From the NCBI GenBank assembly GCA_012184525.1, contig WOFQ01000064.1, positions 62,001-126,000 on the forward strand: a DNA stretch of 64,000 bases, read 5' to 3'. Of this stretch, positions 44,601 to 55,106 are shown piece by piece. The translations under genes were made by a program, and so were the position numbers. Every line of letters starts with the position of its first letter. Position 1 is the first letter of the stretch. Origin of the DNA: Xenoacremonium recifei. Taxonomy: Eukaryota; Ascomycota; Sordariomycetes; Hypocreales; Nectriaceae. The notes under the pieces were generated by a model that ran no database searches, was not told the origin of the DNA, and saw nothing but the letters and a program-made list of their open reading frames with translations.

Positions 44601-46069
44601 GGTGGTGGTGTAGGAGCCGTCTCCGTGGCCAAGGTAGCAGATGAGGTCGCACTCAGGGGCAGTGAAGTAGTGGATGGTGTTTTTAAGGGTGCAAGAGGCT
44701 CGACAGGCTCTGGTTTGGGACTCGGCTTCGTTACTTCCAGAGGACGAGGGGCAGACGGAGCGGGCGTTCCACGAGACGGCGGTGGAGTTAAGCGATCTGT
44801 CTCGCGTTCTCTGAAGCTCTCGGCGAGAGATGTTGTTGAGGGTTTCGGGATAGGAACCTCTTGCCGAGCTGCCACCCGCTCTGTGCTTCGAGGAGGGGGT
44901 GCTACTGGTTCTCTCTTACTGCCAGGGCTGATCAGCGGAGGAGGAACAAGGTCGCGATCTTGAGGTCGAGATGGATCCATAGGCGGTCTTCTCCTCTCGG
45001 GCGGCGGCTTCTCCTGGACGGGAAGTGGTTGGGGCAGCGGAGGCGGCGGTGTTGGCGCTCCGGCGGTGGAGGGGCGAGAGTCGGAGGTATCTGCGAATCG
45101 TCCAAACGCGCCAGGGCCAGCCATACCATTGCGGGAGCGAGGCGGGAGGCTCGACGCATCTTCGCTCCTTGTTGCGAACGACTCTTGACTCCTGTTGCTC
45201 TGCGCGGCCCACCGCGGAGGCGGTATCCTGTCTCTTGAGGCGTTGGAGTCGAAGCTGCCCGCGGGAGACCCATTAGTAGGTCGACCAACTGCAGCTTTGG
45301 CGAACCGTCCTCCATCAGGGCCCACGGTCAGAGCAGGCGGAACAGGTTGAGCTGGCGAGGAGCCTGCTTGGCTTGGAGGCGCCGATTCGGGCTGTGGCGG
45401 AGGTAGAGAAGCTTGAGGAGGCGGAGGCCGTGAGCCCTGGCGCCTCCCAGCTCCCATAATCTGGTCATATTCGCGCTGTTCGAAGCCGGCCAGCTCGGGA
45501 ACTTTGCCACCAGTGTATTTGCCGTAGATCTTGATCAGACTGGCTATGAAGAACTTCTTTTCCTTGTCCGTCTGGGCCTGCCAGAAGTATGGCTTCACGA
45601 GGGTGACCAGGAAGCCTGTGTCGCCGGCCCATTCTCGATAGTTGGGGCTCACGTTGGGGCCGGTGTAGGATTCGATGTGGGTGAGGTCGTCGAGGTTCCA
45701 GGTCTTGCCAATGGAAAAGGAGCCATTGACGTTCTCCTTGGACTTGTGCATGCGCACGCGGCCGGACTTGCGCACGGCGACGATGATGACGCGAGGCTTC
45801 TCGGTCTGGGGGGTTCGGGATTCGGGCGGCGGCGGCGAGGAGGGATTGGACGAGTACTCGGTGATGCGGATATGGGTGATGTAGGTCTCGAGCACTATGG
45901 CGGAGGTCAGTGGATAGCTTTGTGTGATAGGATAGCTTCTTCACGTACGGGAGCCGTCGACGTCCTTCTTGTTGAAGCAGCTCTCGACGATGCGGCGCTT
46001 CTCGTCCTCGAAGCGCTCTGCGCGGTTGGAAGCAGCCGCGCCGGGCCCGCCACCATTTGCGCGGTCCAT
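41676..46069 (-). CDS. SEC3: exocyst complex component Sec3
   Basis: Four exons: 46069-45949, 45894-43844, 43795-42648 and 42591-41676, 1411 aa. The N-terminal region holds the Sec3 PIP2-binding PH-like domain (about 25-160): SLLETYITHIRITEYSS, VAVRKSGRVRMHKSKENVNG and WNLDDLTHIESYTGPNVSPN. The middle (about 170-560) is Pro/Ser/Arg-rich and disordered. From about 600 a conserved helical part follows (KYLQSLGVDPSYLDGRSEEF, CKWLDYFGWVPGEQ), then a coiled coil with LSDDIAYIEAQGQGLQVQTA. The C-terminal half is the CATCHR-type helical rod of the Sec3_C family (DMLWKYSPLMLYARDVDLEN). Sec3 marks exocytic sites at the plasma membrane by binding PI(4,5)P2 and Rho GTPases and tethers vesicles. Reading phase is kept across all junctions, and length is in the range of filamentous fungi. 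Confidence 0.95.
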
Positions 46070-46824
46070 CTCCTAGGAGGCGAGGCCGGGATGCGGATTC
46101 ATGAAGGGGCGACAGCAGGATGAGGGGGAGGACGCGAGGGCATGGCTTGTTTCTGGAGAGCTGCTGCTGCGCGCTGTCGTCGTCGTCGTGGGGAGCTGGG
46201 CAAGGTAGAGACTTGACTTGACTCTATCACGTGTGAGGAGCCGGGCTGGATCTCGTCGCGGTCGTCGTTGAGCCTCCGGCGGCCAGGTCGATGTCGCGGT
46301 TGGGAGGGTCGAGCGCTGAAAGCAAGGCCAGTGTGGCTGGAGGCTGATGGGATGGGATGGATGGAGCCCGTGCTGAGGTCGATGGGAGCTGGAGTTTCGG
46401 ATCCAATCCCACTAATCCAGGTTAAAGCAGCCAGCCCAGGGGCGGTACGTACCTAACGTCTACTGAGAGACTCTGTAAAGGCCCGCCAGTCAGGCACCGT
46501 TGGCTCGTGCGCGGGCTGGCGCCGCTCCCTTGCTCCCCTATTAATTCTAGCTCATGCCAGCGCAAGGTTGGCCTGGCCTGCTTGCTGAAGATTTGCTGTC
46601 ATTTGTTGATGATTCATCTAGATTCGTTGTCCATAACCTGGCTATACTTGTGTGCGCTCCAGTGCCTCAGCTAAGGTACTATATGTCTGCTGATGTAATT
46701 TATCCTTTTGATGAATTGCATACTCCAATAGCGTCACGGGATGGATCTAAGCTTCATGGAAGGTACACCCAGACAAACACCTACGCAGTTGCCTACCTAA
46801 TTACACACCTTAGGTACCTTAAAT
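46070..46824. other. intergenic region: SEC3 promoter and AT-rich spacer
   Basis: The half near SEC3 is GC-rich and has a CACGTG E-box at 46228-46233. From about 46540 to 46820 the sequence is AT-rich and carries GGTACCTTA-like palindromic words but no gene. Confidence 0.5.
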
Positions 46825-47997
46825 CTAACACATCCGACTGCCCACAATCTCCTTGACTTTCTCCAGGTCCAAAGCCTCAATCTCCCTCCCCTTAAATCCC
46901 GTCATCGTCTCTGCCATGCACAACGCGTTGTAGATGGCCTCCTCTGTCGCATCCGCCGCCGCCGAAAAGACCCCATTGATCGAATCATTGTCCAGCATCT
47001 CGATAGCCCTAGGCAGCGGCTTATACCGATCCACCACTGGCTTGCCGTCCAGGTTGATCTCCTGCCACGGGACCTTGGCTGCGGTCGAGAAGGCAAGGAA
47101 GATATCTCCTGACGTGTTGGCCCCGTAACCACCAACCTTGGCCAGTCCGACGGTGGCGCGCTTGGCGACTCGCTGGAGCTGGACCGGCGTCAGGGGCACA
47201 TCCGTCGCGATGACGATAATGATGCTGCCGTCTTTGCGAGCTTCTTTGCCTCGCTGACCGTCTTCTGCCGTTATAGATGTTTCCGAGCCGATAAGTCGCC
47301 CGATAGGAACTCCAGCGATGCGCAAGTCTTCACGGGATCCGTAGTTTGCCTGAACTAGAACACCCACGGTGTACGATTTCGGATTTCCCTCCGCATCTAA
47401 GCCTGGGACGACGCGACTGCTTGATCCGGTGCCACCCTTGAAGCCTTGGCAGATCATGCCTGTTCCACCGCCAGTGTTTCCCTCAGAGACGCGATCCGAG
47501 CTTGCGGCTCGAATGCCCTTAACGACATGCTCTGGAGTCACGGCGAAGCGGCTTTGGTCATTCAGGTATCCATCGTATGTCTCTGCAACCACAGGGAAGA
47601 TAAATGAGTGCATCTCGCCGTCTTCGTTGGAGTGGTACTTGTAAGCGTAGTCTAGGATACCTCGGTAGGCATCACCAACAGACCCGGTTGTTGTCAAGAT
47701 GATTGGGGTTGTCACCAGGCCCGTCTCCTCGATCCAGTGAGAGCCCGTGAGCTCGCCACATCCGTTAAACCTGAAGATGCCAGCGAGACATGGATACTGG
47801 TACCAGTCCGCGCGGGGTACTATAGCAGTGACGCCGGTGTTGATATGGCTATCCGTGTGGATGGACTGCGTGCTGACAAGGACACCGGGGACGTCGGTGA
47901 TGGAGTTGAGAGGCCCTGGTGCCCATTTGCCGAGATATATGTCTGGCAGAATGTCACGGAGTCTTGCTCTATGCCCTGCAGTAGATTGTTGCGACAT
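46825..47997 (-). CDS. S58-family peptidase (DmpA-type beta-peptidyl aminopeptidase)
   Basis: A single intronless exon, 390 aa, from the ATG at 47997. It belongs to the DmpA/S58 N-terminal-nucleophile family. The start LRDILPDIYLGKWAPGPLNS, ITDVPGVLVS and the middle GGGTGMICQGFKGGTGSSSR are family features. The autocleavage site that frees the nucleophile should lie between Gly191 and Ser192 in GGTG/SSSR. The C-terminal part has IIVIATDVPLTPVQLQRVAK, then ATVGLAKVGGYGANTSGDIF, normal for the alpha/beta-beta/alpha fold. Characterised members act as D-aminopeptidases or beta-peptidases; the substrate here is unknown. There is no signal peptide, so it is probably cytosolic. It has no introns, while most neighbours have one or more. 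A gene of bacterial origin is possible, but many fungi carry this family. It is divergent from the ADHFE1-type gene. Confidence 0.92.
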   Translation of the reverse strand: MSQQSTAGHRARLRDILPDIYLGKWAPGPLNSITDVPGVLVSTQSIHTDSHINTGVTAIVPRADWYQYPCLAGIFRFNGCGELTGSHWIEETGLVTTPIILTTTGSVGDAYRGILDYAYKYHSNEDGEMHSFIFPVVAETYDGYLNDQSRFAVTPEHVVKGIRAASSDRVSEGNTGGGTGMICQGFKGGTGSSSRVVPGLDAEGNPKSYTVGVLVQANYGSREDLRIAGVPIGRLIGSETSITAEDGQRGKEARKDGSIIIVIATDVPLTPVQLQRVAKRATVGLAKVGGYGANTSGDIFLAFSTAAKVPWQEINLDGKPVVDRYKPLPRAIEMLDNDSINGVFSAAADATEEAIYNALCMAETMTGFKGREIEALDLEKVKEIVGSRMC

Positions 47998-48916
47998 GTT
48001 GGTTTAGGCGGGGCTGCATCAGTTTCTGAGGGGTTCTTGGCTGGCGATGAGTGATAAGCGGGCAGATATGAAAACTACGTAGACATACACTTCTCACTCT
48101 TTATTTATACAGATCTTGACGCTGGTTAATATCATGGCCCGTTCAATTAATTGAACTTTGACGAAGTTGGAAGCTGGATGCAGCTGTTACGACACCCAAC
48201 ACGTAAGGTGTGAGTTGGCCTACAAAAGGACCGGCCATCCTGAGTCACTCGCCGCATCATGAAGCTGCGCGTCTTCCACGAAGTAACAAGATCTTTATGC
48301 CAACGCTGAAAATGAACCTTGGACAAGTTAGTCAGTCGGAAACCAGACAAGGACTATTCATCTTTCATTTAGAACCCCCTCTTGACCGAACCGAGACCGA
48401 GGAGCGGGTGCAACGGGAATCGCGGGAACAGCGGAAACCATGTTATTAGACTCCCCCGACTTGAATGCGGGGAAATCTGGAGGCTACAGGCCTAGACGTC
48501 ACGCGGAGACATGTTCTGACGAAGCTCGAATCTTCACTCAGATGAGCAGTCTTAACGAAATTGAGATATAATTTTGCATATATATAGTTCCCTTGAGTTA
48601 CTCCCAAGTCGGTTTCACGTTTGAGCCAGCTAGTCTTCGTAGCATCCTATATAACAATTCAAGTTTCAGACGTCGTTGCTTTTGAAGCTCCAAGCCCTAG
48701 ACCGGATCTCACAATGGCTTCCTTTCCTGGCAATTCCCATCCGGACTAGATCGACATCTGGGGGGCGTCCGGCATCCGAGGACCGGAAAAGACATACCCG
48801 CCCATCACCGAAGGATACCGTCTGTCAACATAATTAGACCCCCGTGCATGTCTTTCACCCGCATCTCAGTCCCTTTCAATTGAGCCTCACGCGACGCCCC
48901 CTGCACCTCTCCCACA
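47998..48916. other. divergent promoter region, no gene seen
   Basis: About 0.92 kb between the S58 peptidase (-) and the iron alcohol dehydrogenase (+). It presumably holds both promoters. Only short, compositionally random frames occur. Confidence 0.5.
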
Positions 48917-50505
48917 ATGGTCGCCGCCATCCGCTCCGTCCCCAATGTAAGTCGCTTCGCCTCCACGATAGCTTCATCCTGACACGCTCACCCTCAGGCC
49001 GCCAAGCGGGCCACCAGCCTGCTGCGCACCGTGCAGTACACGCACCCGCCCTCGTGTCCCTGCCACTCCAACCCGGGCTATCACCAGAACCCGGCGAGTG
49101 TGCTGCCAAGGGCGAGGGGGCGCAAGTATGCCACGCCGACGACGCATCCCGGCCAGAAGGAGTATGCCTTTGAGATGGCCGCGTCGTCGATCCGGTTTGG
49201 ACCTGGCGTCACGCAGGAGGTTGGCATGGACTTGAAGAACATGGGCGCGAAGAAGGTGTGTGTCGTGACGGACAGCACTGTCGACAAGTTGGCGGCGATG
49301 CAGCAGGTCCGGGAGGCGCTGAGTCGTGAGGGCATCCCCTTTGAGGTGTTCTCCAACGTCCGGATCGAGCCCAAGGACAGCTCGTATGTCTCCCACCCGT
49401 CTCATAGTCTGCCTCATAAGCTCACTCATAAAACTGCAGAATCAAAGAAGCCATTGCCTGGGCTCGCCCACACAACCCGGATGCTTTCCTTGCCGTCGGC
49501 GGCGGCTCCGTCATGGACACGGCCAAGCTCATGAATCTCTACACAGCCTATCCCGATGCCGACTTCCTGGACTTCGTCAACGCGCCCCTGGGCAAGGGCC
49601 GGCCCGTCGACAAGCCGCTCAAGCCGCTCATCGCCGTGCCCACCACCGCCGGCACCGGCAGCGAGACCACCGGCACGGCCATCTTCGACCTCGTCGCCAA
49701 GCGGGCGAAGACAGGCGTTGCGCACCGCAACTTGAAGCCCACGCTGGGCATTTGCGATCCGCTCAACACGCGGACCATGCCTGCGGCGGTGAAGGCGGCT
49801 TCGGGTCTTGATGTGCTGTGCCATTCGCTGGAGTCGTGGACGGCGATTCCGTATAATGAGCGTGTGCCTCGCCCGACGAATCCCATTCTGCGACCGGCTT
49901 ACCAGGGCGCGAATCCTATCTCGGATGTGTTTTCGTTCCATGCTCTGAAGCGGACGGTTGAGTATCTGCCTCGTTCAGTGCGAGATCCTGACGACCTCGA
50001 GGCGCAAAGTGAGATGCTTCTGGCGGCGACACTTGCGGGAGTCGGCTTTGGCAACGCCGGAGTTCATCTCTGCCACGGCATGTCTTATCCCATCTCAGGC
50101 CAGAACCCCGGCTACAAGCACACCGGCTACGAGGTCCCTCACAGCATCATCCCGCACGGCGTGTCCGTCGCCGTCTCTGCCCCGGCCGTCTTCCGCTTCA
50201 CCGCCGCCTCCAACCCCGAGCGCCATCTGCAAGCCGCGGAGGCTTTCGGCATCGACATCAGTCAGGTCAAGCGAGAGAGTGCGGGCGAGGTTCTGGCCGA
50301 GGCACTGACCAAGTTCCTTGCCGATCTGGGCGACCAACCTGCCGGACTGAGGGAGCTCGGCTTTGGGCCGGAGCATATCGAGGCTTTGGTGGAGGGCACG
50401 ATTCCGCAGGCGCGTGTGCTGATGTTGGCTCCTGGGTTGGCGTCCGAGTTGGAGAGGGAGAAGGACCAGTTGAGGAGGTTGTTTGAGGATGCCATGTCAC
50501 ATTGA
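48917..50505 (+). CDS. iron-containing alcohol dehydrogenase, ADHFE1/HOT type, mitochondrial
   Basis: Three exons: 48917-48946, 48998-49383 and 49440-50505, 493 aa. Exon 1 encodes only ten residues, then GTAAGT. The protein matches hydroxyacid-oxoacid transhydrogenase (ADHFE1), which oxidises 4-hydroxybutyrate while reducing 2-oxoglutarate in mitochondria. Seen: a basic presequence (VAAIRSVPNAAKRATSLLRT); a Cys-rich start TYPE shared by this subgroup (HPPSCPCHSNPGYH); GVTQEVGMDLKNMGAKKVCV; nucleotide-binding AVGGGSVMDTAKLMNLYTAY and PTTAGTGSETTG; and metal-ligand regions LCHSLESWTAIPYNE, LCHGMSYPISG and HSIIPHGVSVAV. Donors and acceptors are canonical. The 3' end faces the dynactin p27 gene, with 104 bp between the stops. 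Confidence 0.94.
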
Positions 50506-50609
50506 AGTCTGAAGAGCGATTATTGAGGACTATGTGTCGGCGTTGAAAACTTGAGTAATGAAGCAAATCACTGCCTAAAGCCTTTATTTGAGACCAATTA
50601 TACGTAAAA

Positions 50610-51241
50610 TCATTTAAACTTGTCCGCATTACTGGGTATCATCTTCCGCAAAACGCCCAACTGCCTGACCAGAGTAAGCTTTTTCTGGTCTGAAAATTCC
50701 GTGATATCGGTTCGCCGCATCCCATTCGAGAAAACCACGGTGTTGTCGGGGAGCACATCACCCGGCGCAATAGTAGACATAGCCGTAACGGTACAATTCT
50801 GGAGGTCTGTAAGTCAAAGTTTTGTATGCCATTGCAAGAACATGCTACCTTGCCCAGCTTTGCGCCACTCCCAATCTTCGACCCAGCCTTAATCACAGAT
50901 CCCTCGCCAATCTCAGTACCTCCAGCTTCAATGACAGAGCCGACCTCGACTACAACGTAGTCACCCAGCGCAACACCCCCTGGCTTGGCCTTTTCGAGCT
51001 CTGCCGGACGAGCACCGAGGTGTGTCCGCTCGTGTATAAGACATCGCCGACCGATGAGGATGCTGCCCAGATTTGACTCAAAACGGGATCGCGGGTGCAC
51101 GATAGTCTCGGCCTGCATTGTTATAGAATGGGTGCCCTGGAGGATCGCATTGTCGGAGATGGTCAACGACGACGAGAAGTTGACGGGAGGCTTTGGTCCG
51201 CTGCGATCGACTGCCGGGAGGATGGAGTGTCTTTTCGACAT
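50610..51241 (-). CDS. dynactin subunit p27 (DCTN6), hexapeptide-repeat protein
   Basis: Two exons, 51241-50849 and 50798-50610, 193 aa. The intron acceptor is CTCCAG, because the nearer ACAG acceptor shifts the frame. The chain shows the irregular hexapeptide repeats of a left-handed beta-helix: LTISDNAILQGTHSITMQAE, TIVHPRSRFE, GSILIGRRCLIHERTHLGAR, ALGDYVVVEVGSVIEAGGTE and IGEGSVIKAGSKIGSGAKLG, followed by the C-terminal helix RRTEITDFSDQKKLTLVRQL. This fits the p27/DCTN6 subunit of the dynactin pointed-end complex, which works with dynein on microtubules and is needed for nuclear migration in filamentous fungi. The start is the first ATG (MSKRHSIL); upstream in-frame codons lack an ATG. 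Confidence 0.85.
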
Positions 51242-51717
51242 GTCTGTTCGAGCAGAGCCTCTGGCTTGATGGCTACCTCCACGTGATGATGTCGTGGCCT
51301 CGAAGCTTCGGCATGGCTCGTCGACCGTTGAAACCGCCGCCGAATCGGAGCGCGAGAACAAAGGCCGTGGAGCACAGAGAGTGTTGGAGCTTCACCGAGC
51401 TCACCGTGGCGGCGAATGAGGTGGATGAGGTTAGAGAGAGAGAGAAATCAATGACCCGTGCGCCGGAGCAACGCGGGAAATGAGGCCCTAACAGTGCTGC
51501 TAAGCGGGACTTGCCTCTGCACGCAGAAAGGCGCTGGGCGAAGGGGTAGCGGCTAACGGGGCGCGGCTGAGTAATCGGCTAGCCAATTGGCCAATCACCG
51601 CGCACCCATTTCTGACGGTCACAGAATCTCGCCCCGGAAACCTCGAAGTGCCGCATCCCGACGCCCGTCTTCAATCCTCGCGATTCCACACCCGCGACGA
51701 CCACGACGACACTCACG
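51242..51717. promoter_or_regulatory. divergent promoter of dynactin p27 and complex I 51 kDa gene
   Basis: A 476-bp region between the two start codons. Two CCAAT boxes lie side by side at 51583-51587 and 51591-51595, about 125 bp before the complex I start codon. A CACGTG lies near 51280 on the p27 side. CCAAT pairs are typical targets of the HAP/CBC factor. Confidence 0.5.
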
Positions 51718-53289
51718 ATGCTGTCTACGAGATCGGCGCCCAAGACGGCCGTCAGCCTCTCCCGGACTGCCGTGAGGGGCCTGGCCACCGTCCAGGATGG
51801 CGCCCCCAAGCGGACGTACGGCGGCCTCAAGGACCAGGATCGCATTTTCCAGAACCTGTACGGACGCTACCCGCCCGACCTCAAGAGCGCCAAGAAGATG
51901 GGCGACTGGCACAAGACGAAGGAGATTATCCTCAAGGGCCACGATTGGATCATTGGCGAGATCAAGGCCTCGGGTCTGCGCGGACGAGGCGGTGCTGGTT
52001 TCCCCTCGGGTCTGAAATGGGTAGGTTGCGAGTCGAGCCGAGTAGACCCTCAATTCCTCTGCCTAACATCTCGATAGTCGTTCATGAACTTCAAGGACTG
52101 GGACAAGGACACGAAGCCGCGATATCTCGTCGTCAACGCCGATGAAGGCGAGCCTGGAACCTGCAAGGACCGAGAAATCATGCGAAAGGACCCACACAAG
52201 CTCGTCGAGGGCTGTCTCGTTGCCGGCCGAGCGATGAACGCGACGGCCGCATACATTTACATCCGCGGTGAATTCGTCTACGAGGCGGCCGTGCTGCAGA
52301 ACGCCATCAACGAGGCCTATGCGGATGGGCTGATTGGCAAGAACGCCTGCGGCTCGGGCTACGACTTCGACGTCTTCATCCACCGCGGCGGCGGTGCCTA
52401 CGTCTGCGGCGAGGAGACGTCGCTGATCGAGTCCCTCGAGGGCAAGCCGGGCAAGCCGCGTCTCAAGCCCCCGTTCCCCGCTGCCGTCGGTCTGTTCGGC
52501 TGCCCTTCGACTGTCGCCAACGTCGAGACGGTTGCTGTGGCTCCCACGATCTGCCGACGCGGTGGAAGCTGGTTCGCGGGCTTCGGCCGTGAGCGAAACC
52601 AGGGCACCAAGCTGTTCTGTATCTCCGGTCACGTCAACAACCCCGCGACGGTCGAGGAGGAGATGTCCATTCCCCTGCGCGAGCTGATTGAGAAGCACTG
52701 CGGCGGTGTGCGAGGCGGCTGGGACAACCTGCTGGCCATCATCCCCGGTGGCTCCTCGACCCCAATCCTGCCCAAGGCGGTCTGCGACGACCAGCTGATG
52801 GACTTTGACGCCCTCAAGGACAGCCAGTCGGGTCTCGGCACGGCCGCTGTCATCGTCATGGACAAGAGCGCCGATGTTGTCCGCAGCATCGCCCGGCTGA
52901 GCCACTTCTACCGCCACGAGTCCTGCGGCCAGTGCACGCCCTGCCGCGAGGGCAGCAAGTGGACGGAGCAGATCATGAGCCGGTTCGAGAAGGGCCAGGG
53001 ACGGGAGCGGGAGATTGACATGTTGCAGGAGCTGACCAAGCAGGTCGAGGGTCACACCATTTGCGGTACGTCTTCTTGTAATTGACACCAGGGCTATTTA
53101 CTGACTTCCTTCTTCTCAGCTCTGGGCGAAGCCTTTGCCTGGCCCATCCAGGGGCTTATCCGACACTTCCGCCCCGAGCTGGAGGCCCGAATGGCCAAGT
53201 TTGCGGAGGAGTCGGGCGGTGCGCCTCTGGCGGGAGGCTGGGTGCACGACAGCCGGGCGCAGGGAAAGCTGGTTTCTCCAGGCCAATAA
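51718..53289 (+). CDS. nuo-51: NADH:ubiquinone oxidoreductase 51 kDa subunit (NDUFV1/NuoF)
   Basis: Three exons: 51718-52020, 52078-53065 and 53120-53289, 486 aa. The presequence (MLSTRSAPKTAVSLSRTAVR) targets mitochondria. The enzyme core shows the FMN/NADH-binding motifs SGLRGRGGAGFPSGLKW, YLVVNADEGEPGTCKDREIM, GAYVCGEETSLIESLEG and LFCISGHVN. The N3 [4Fe-4S] cluster ligands lie in ESCGQCTPCREG plus the later Cys in HTICG, which sits at the last exon junction. This is the NADH entry point of complex I at the tip of the peripheral arm, working with the 24 kDa subunit. Without the last splice the protein would end just after HTICG with a false tail and lose about 56 residues. Confidence 0.97.
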
Positions 53290-53787
53290 TCGGATTCAGT
53301 CTAGACGAGGCTGCGAGCATGGAAAGAAGGCGACTAGAAAGACAATGGCGAGGGCGGGTTGGTGGGCTCGCTGTGTAGTACCTGTGCATACGTAGGAGAT
53401 GCCTGTGTTATATTTTACTTTGTGTTTGTTCAATGGGAGAACGGGATTTGAGATTAACCGATGTGCACACTCTGTGAAGGCCCTTTGACAACTTTAGTCA
53501 AGCATTGAATTATTTCTAGGATGGCGAGTTAATTCGGGCGAGCATGGGCATTCATTCAATGAGGCCATTGAGCGCCAGCGAATCGACGGACACGTCAACG
53601 GCGGGCTTTTGTTTGGGGGTTTTATCAACTCCACCTAAGAATCCGATCCGACTTCTTTTCTCCTCCCCCACGGAAGCGATCGAGCGTTGAGTGTATATTA
53701 GACAACACGCTGTCCGAACTTGCAACTGTGTAGATCAGCGTCTCATTCGGAATTTTATCGCCGTGAGAGGCTTCTCGACAGCTCACC
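53290..53787. other. intergenic region between tandem genes
   Basis: About 0.5 kb between the complex I 51 kDa gene and the PEX11-family gene, both on the plus strand. It carries the first gene's 3' UTR and the second gene's promoter. No gene or repeat seen. Confidence 0.5.
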
Positions 53788-54756
53788 ATGGTGACCACGT
53801 ATGAGCAGTTCATAGCCTTTGGCACCGACATTGGTAAGTAAGGCCTCACTCATCAGCTCACCGCGAGAACCCCAACTGAATCAATAGTCGGCATCGAGCG
53901 CGCCCTGCGCCTCTTCCAATCCCTCGCCCACATCCTCATCTCCTATCCCATCCTCATCACGCTCCTCCCACACCCCTCGCCCTCCCCCAAACCTGCCCTG
54001 GCCGCCTCAATCCTCGCCCTCACCGGCCTGCGCCACCACCTGAACGTCGCGCGGCGCTTCATCCGCCTGTTCCGCTTCCTGGACAGCTTGAACACCGGGT
54101 GGAATCTGTACCATCCGGGCAGGTCTAATGGCGCGGAGGTGTGGCTGGATGTGGTGGCGAAGACGTGTCTGGGCTGGTATGGCTTTTTGGAGAGCGCGAC
54201 GATGCTGGATGTGCTTGGTGTGGAAGGGTTGGGGTGGTTTGGCCCGGAAAGGTCGCGGGAGTTGAATTTGCAGGCGCAGATATTCTGGTTTGCGGCGCTG
54301 TATGCCAGCGTTGTTGCGTCGGGCGTGCGGCTGTTCAAGATGTTTGCGTATCGCTCTGTGCCGCAGACCGGCGAGGGGTATGGCACAGGAGAGAAGCCCG
54401 CGGTGCCTGTCGAGGATGTCACGTCTGAGAAGCAACAGGTCAAGGAAGAGAAGGGAGAAGAAGAAGAGCTCTCGCAGGATGAGCAGCTCAAGAAGGAGCG
54501 TCAGCGGCTCAAGGGCATCATGGCGAAGCGCAAGGCTGAGCGCCGCGCGTGGCTGCGACGCATCAGTGCCCAGGTGTCGAGCTTGGGCAAGAAGATGCTC
54601 GCGGAGACGATTGACATGATCCTTCCGACGGCGGCGCTGGGCTGGATTAATGTGCATCCCGGGACTGTTGGGCTGGCTATGTTCACCACGACTATTATCA
54701 CGAGCTTGGATGTGTGGCACCGGGTTGGGCGGGAGCTTGCTGCGAAGAAGGCGTAG
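53788..54756 (+). CDS. PEX11-family peroxisomal membrane protein
   Basis: Two exons, 53788-53833 and 53888-54756, 304 aa. The intron has a GTAAGT donor and an ATAG acceptor. The protein fits the PEX11C/PEX11-like group: IVGIERALRLFQSLAHILIS near the N-terminus, RRFIRLFRFLDSLNTGWNLY, a hydrophobic stretch LQAQIFWFAALYASVVASGV, a Lys/Glu-rich loop (about 195-245), and a final membrane segment with MILPTAALGWINVHPGTVGL. PEX11 proteins elongate and divide peroxisomes by inserting amphipathic helices into the membrane (established). It ends AAKKA, a basic tail. The assignment rests on the amphipathic RLFRFLDSL pattern and overall layout, without a search. Confidence 0.78.
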
Positions 54757-55106
54757 AGGAGAAGTGATAGAAGGAGCGTTGATTTTCTTATAGATTTGGT
54801 TCTCTAAAGTGTGATATAGAGATGGATGGGTATAAAAGTCAAACAGAGAGGTATGCAAGCCAATAGGACAAAGACCTAACTCCAATCCCTCCTGTGGGTG
54901 ACAATATCCCAGATATCGACCTTCAGCCATAGCGCTGAGTCGTGTAAACGTATTATTAGTTGTGAACTTTGTCCAACGTATCCTCCCCTAACCAAGAAAC
55001 CCAGTTATCCATATCATGCAAATCCCGTTGGTCAAAAGAGGCTGTGGGCTGCGTCTTCACCACGACAACACCACACTTATTTGTATTGAGTCGCCACGAG
55101 CTTCTC
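54757..55106. other. 3' intergenic region between convergent genes
   Basis: 350 bp between the stops of the PEX11-family gene (+) and the four-TM protein gene (-). Nothing recognised. Confidence 0.5.

Noticed and set aside
41676..46069. Sec3 locus as three separate genes
   Set aside because: The separate frames join through canonical introns with matching phase, and the parts follow the known Sec3 order.
50639..51361. Longer 240-aa reading of the dynactin p27 gene
   Set aside because: The upstream extension has no ATG, and the 3' part reads through an intron into wrong frame. The spliced 193-aa model ends in the expected helix.
52063..53088. 341-aa minus-strand frame opposite the complex I 51 kDa gene
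   Set aside because: Antisense shadow caused by strong third-position GC bias of a well-identified gene.
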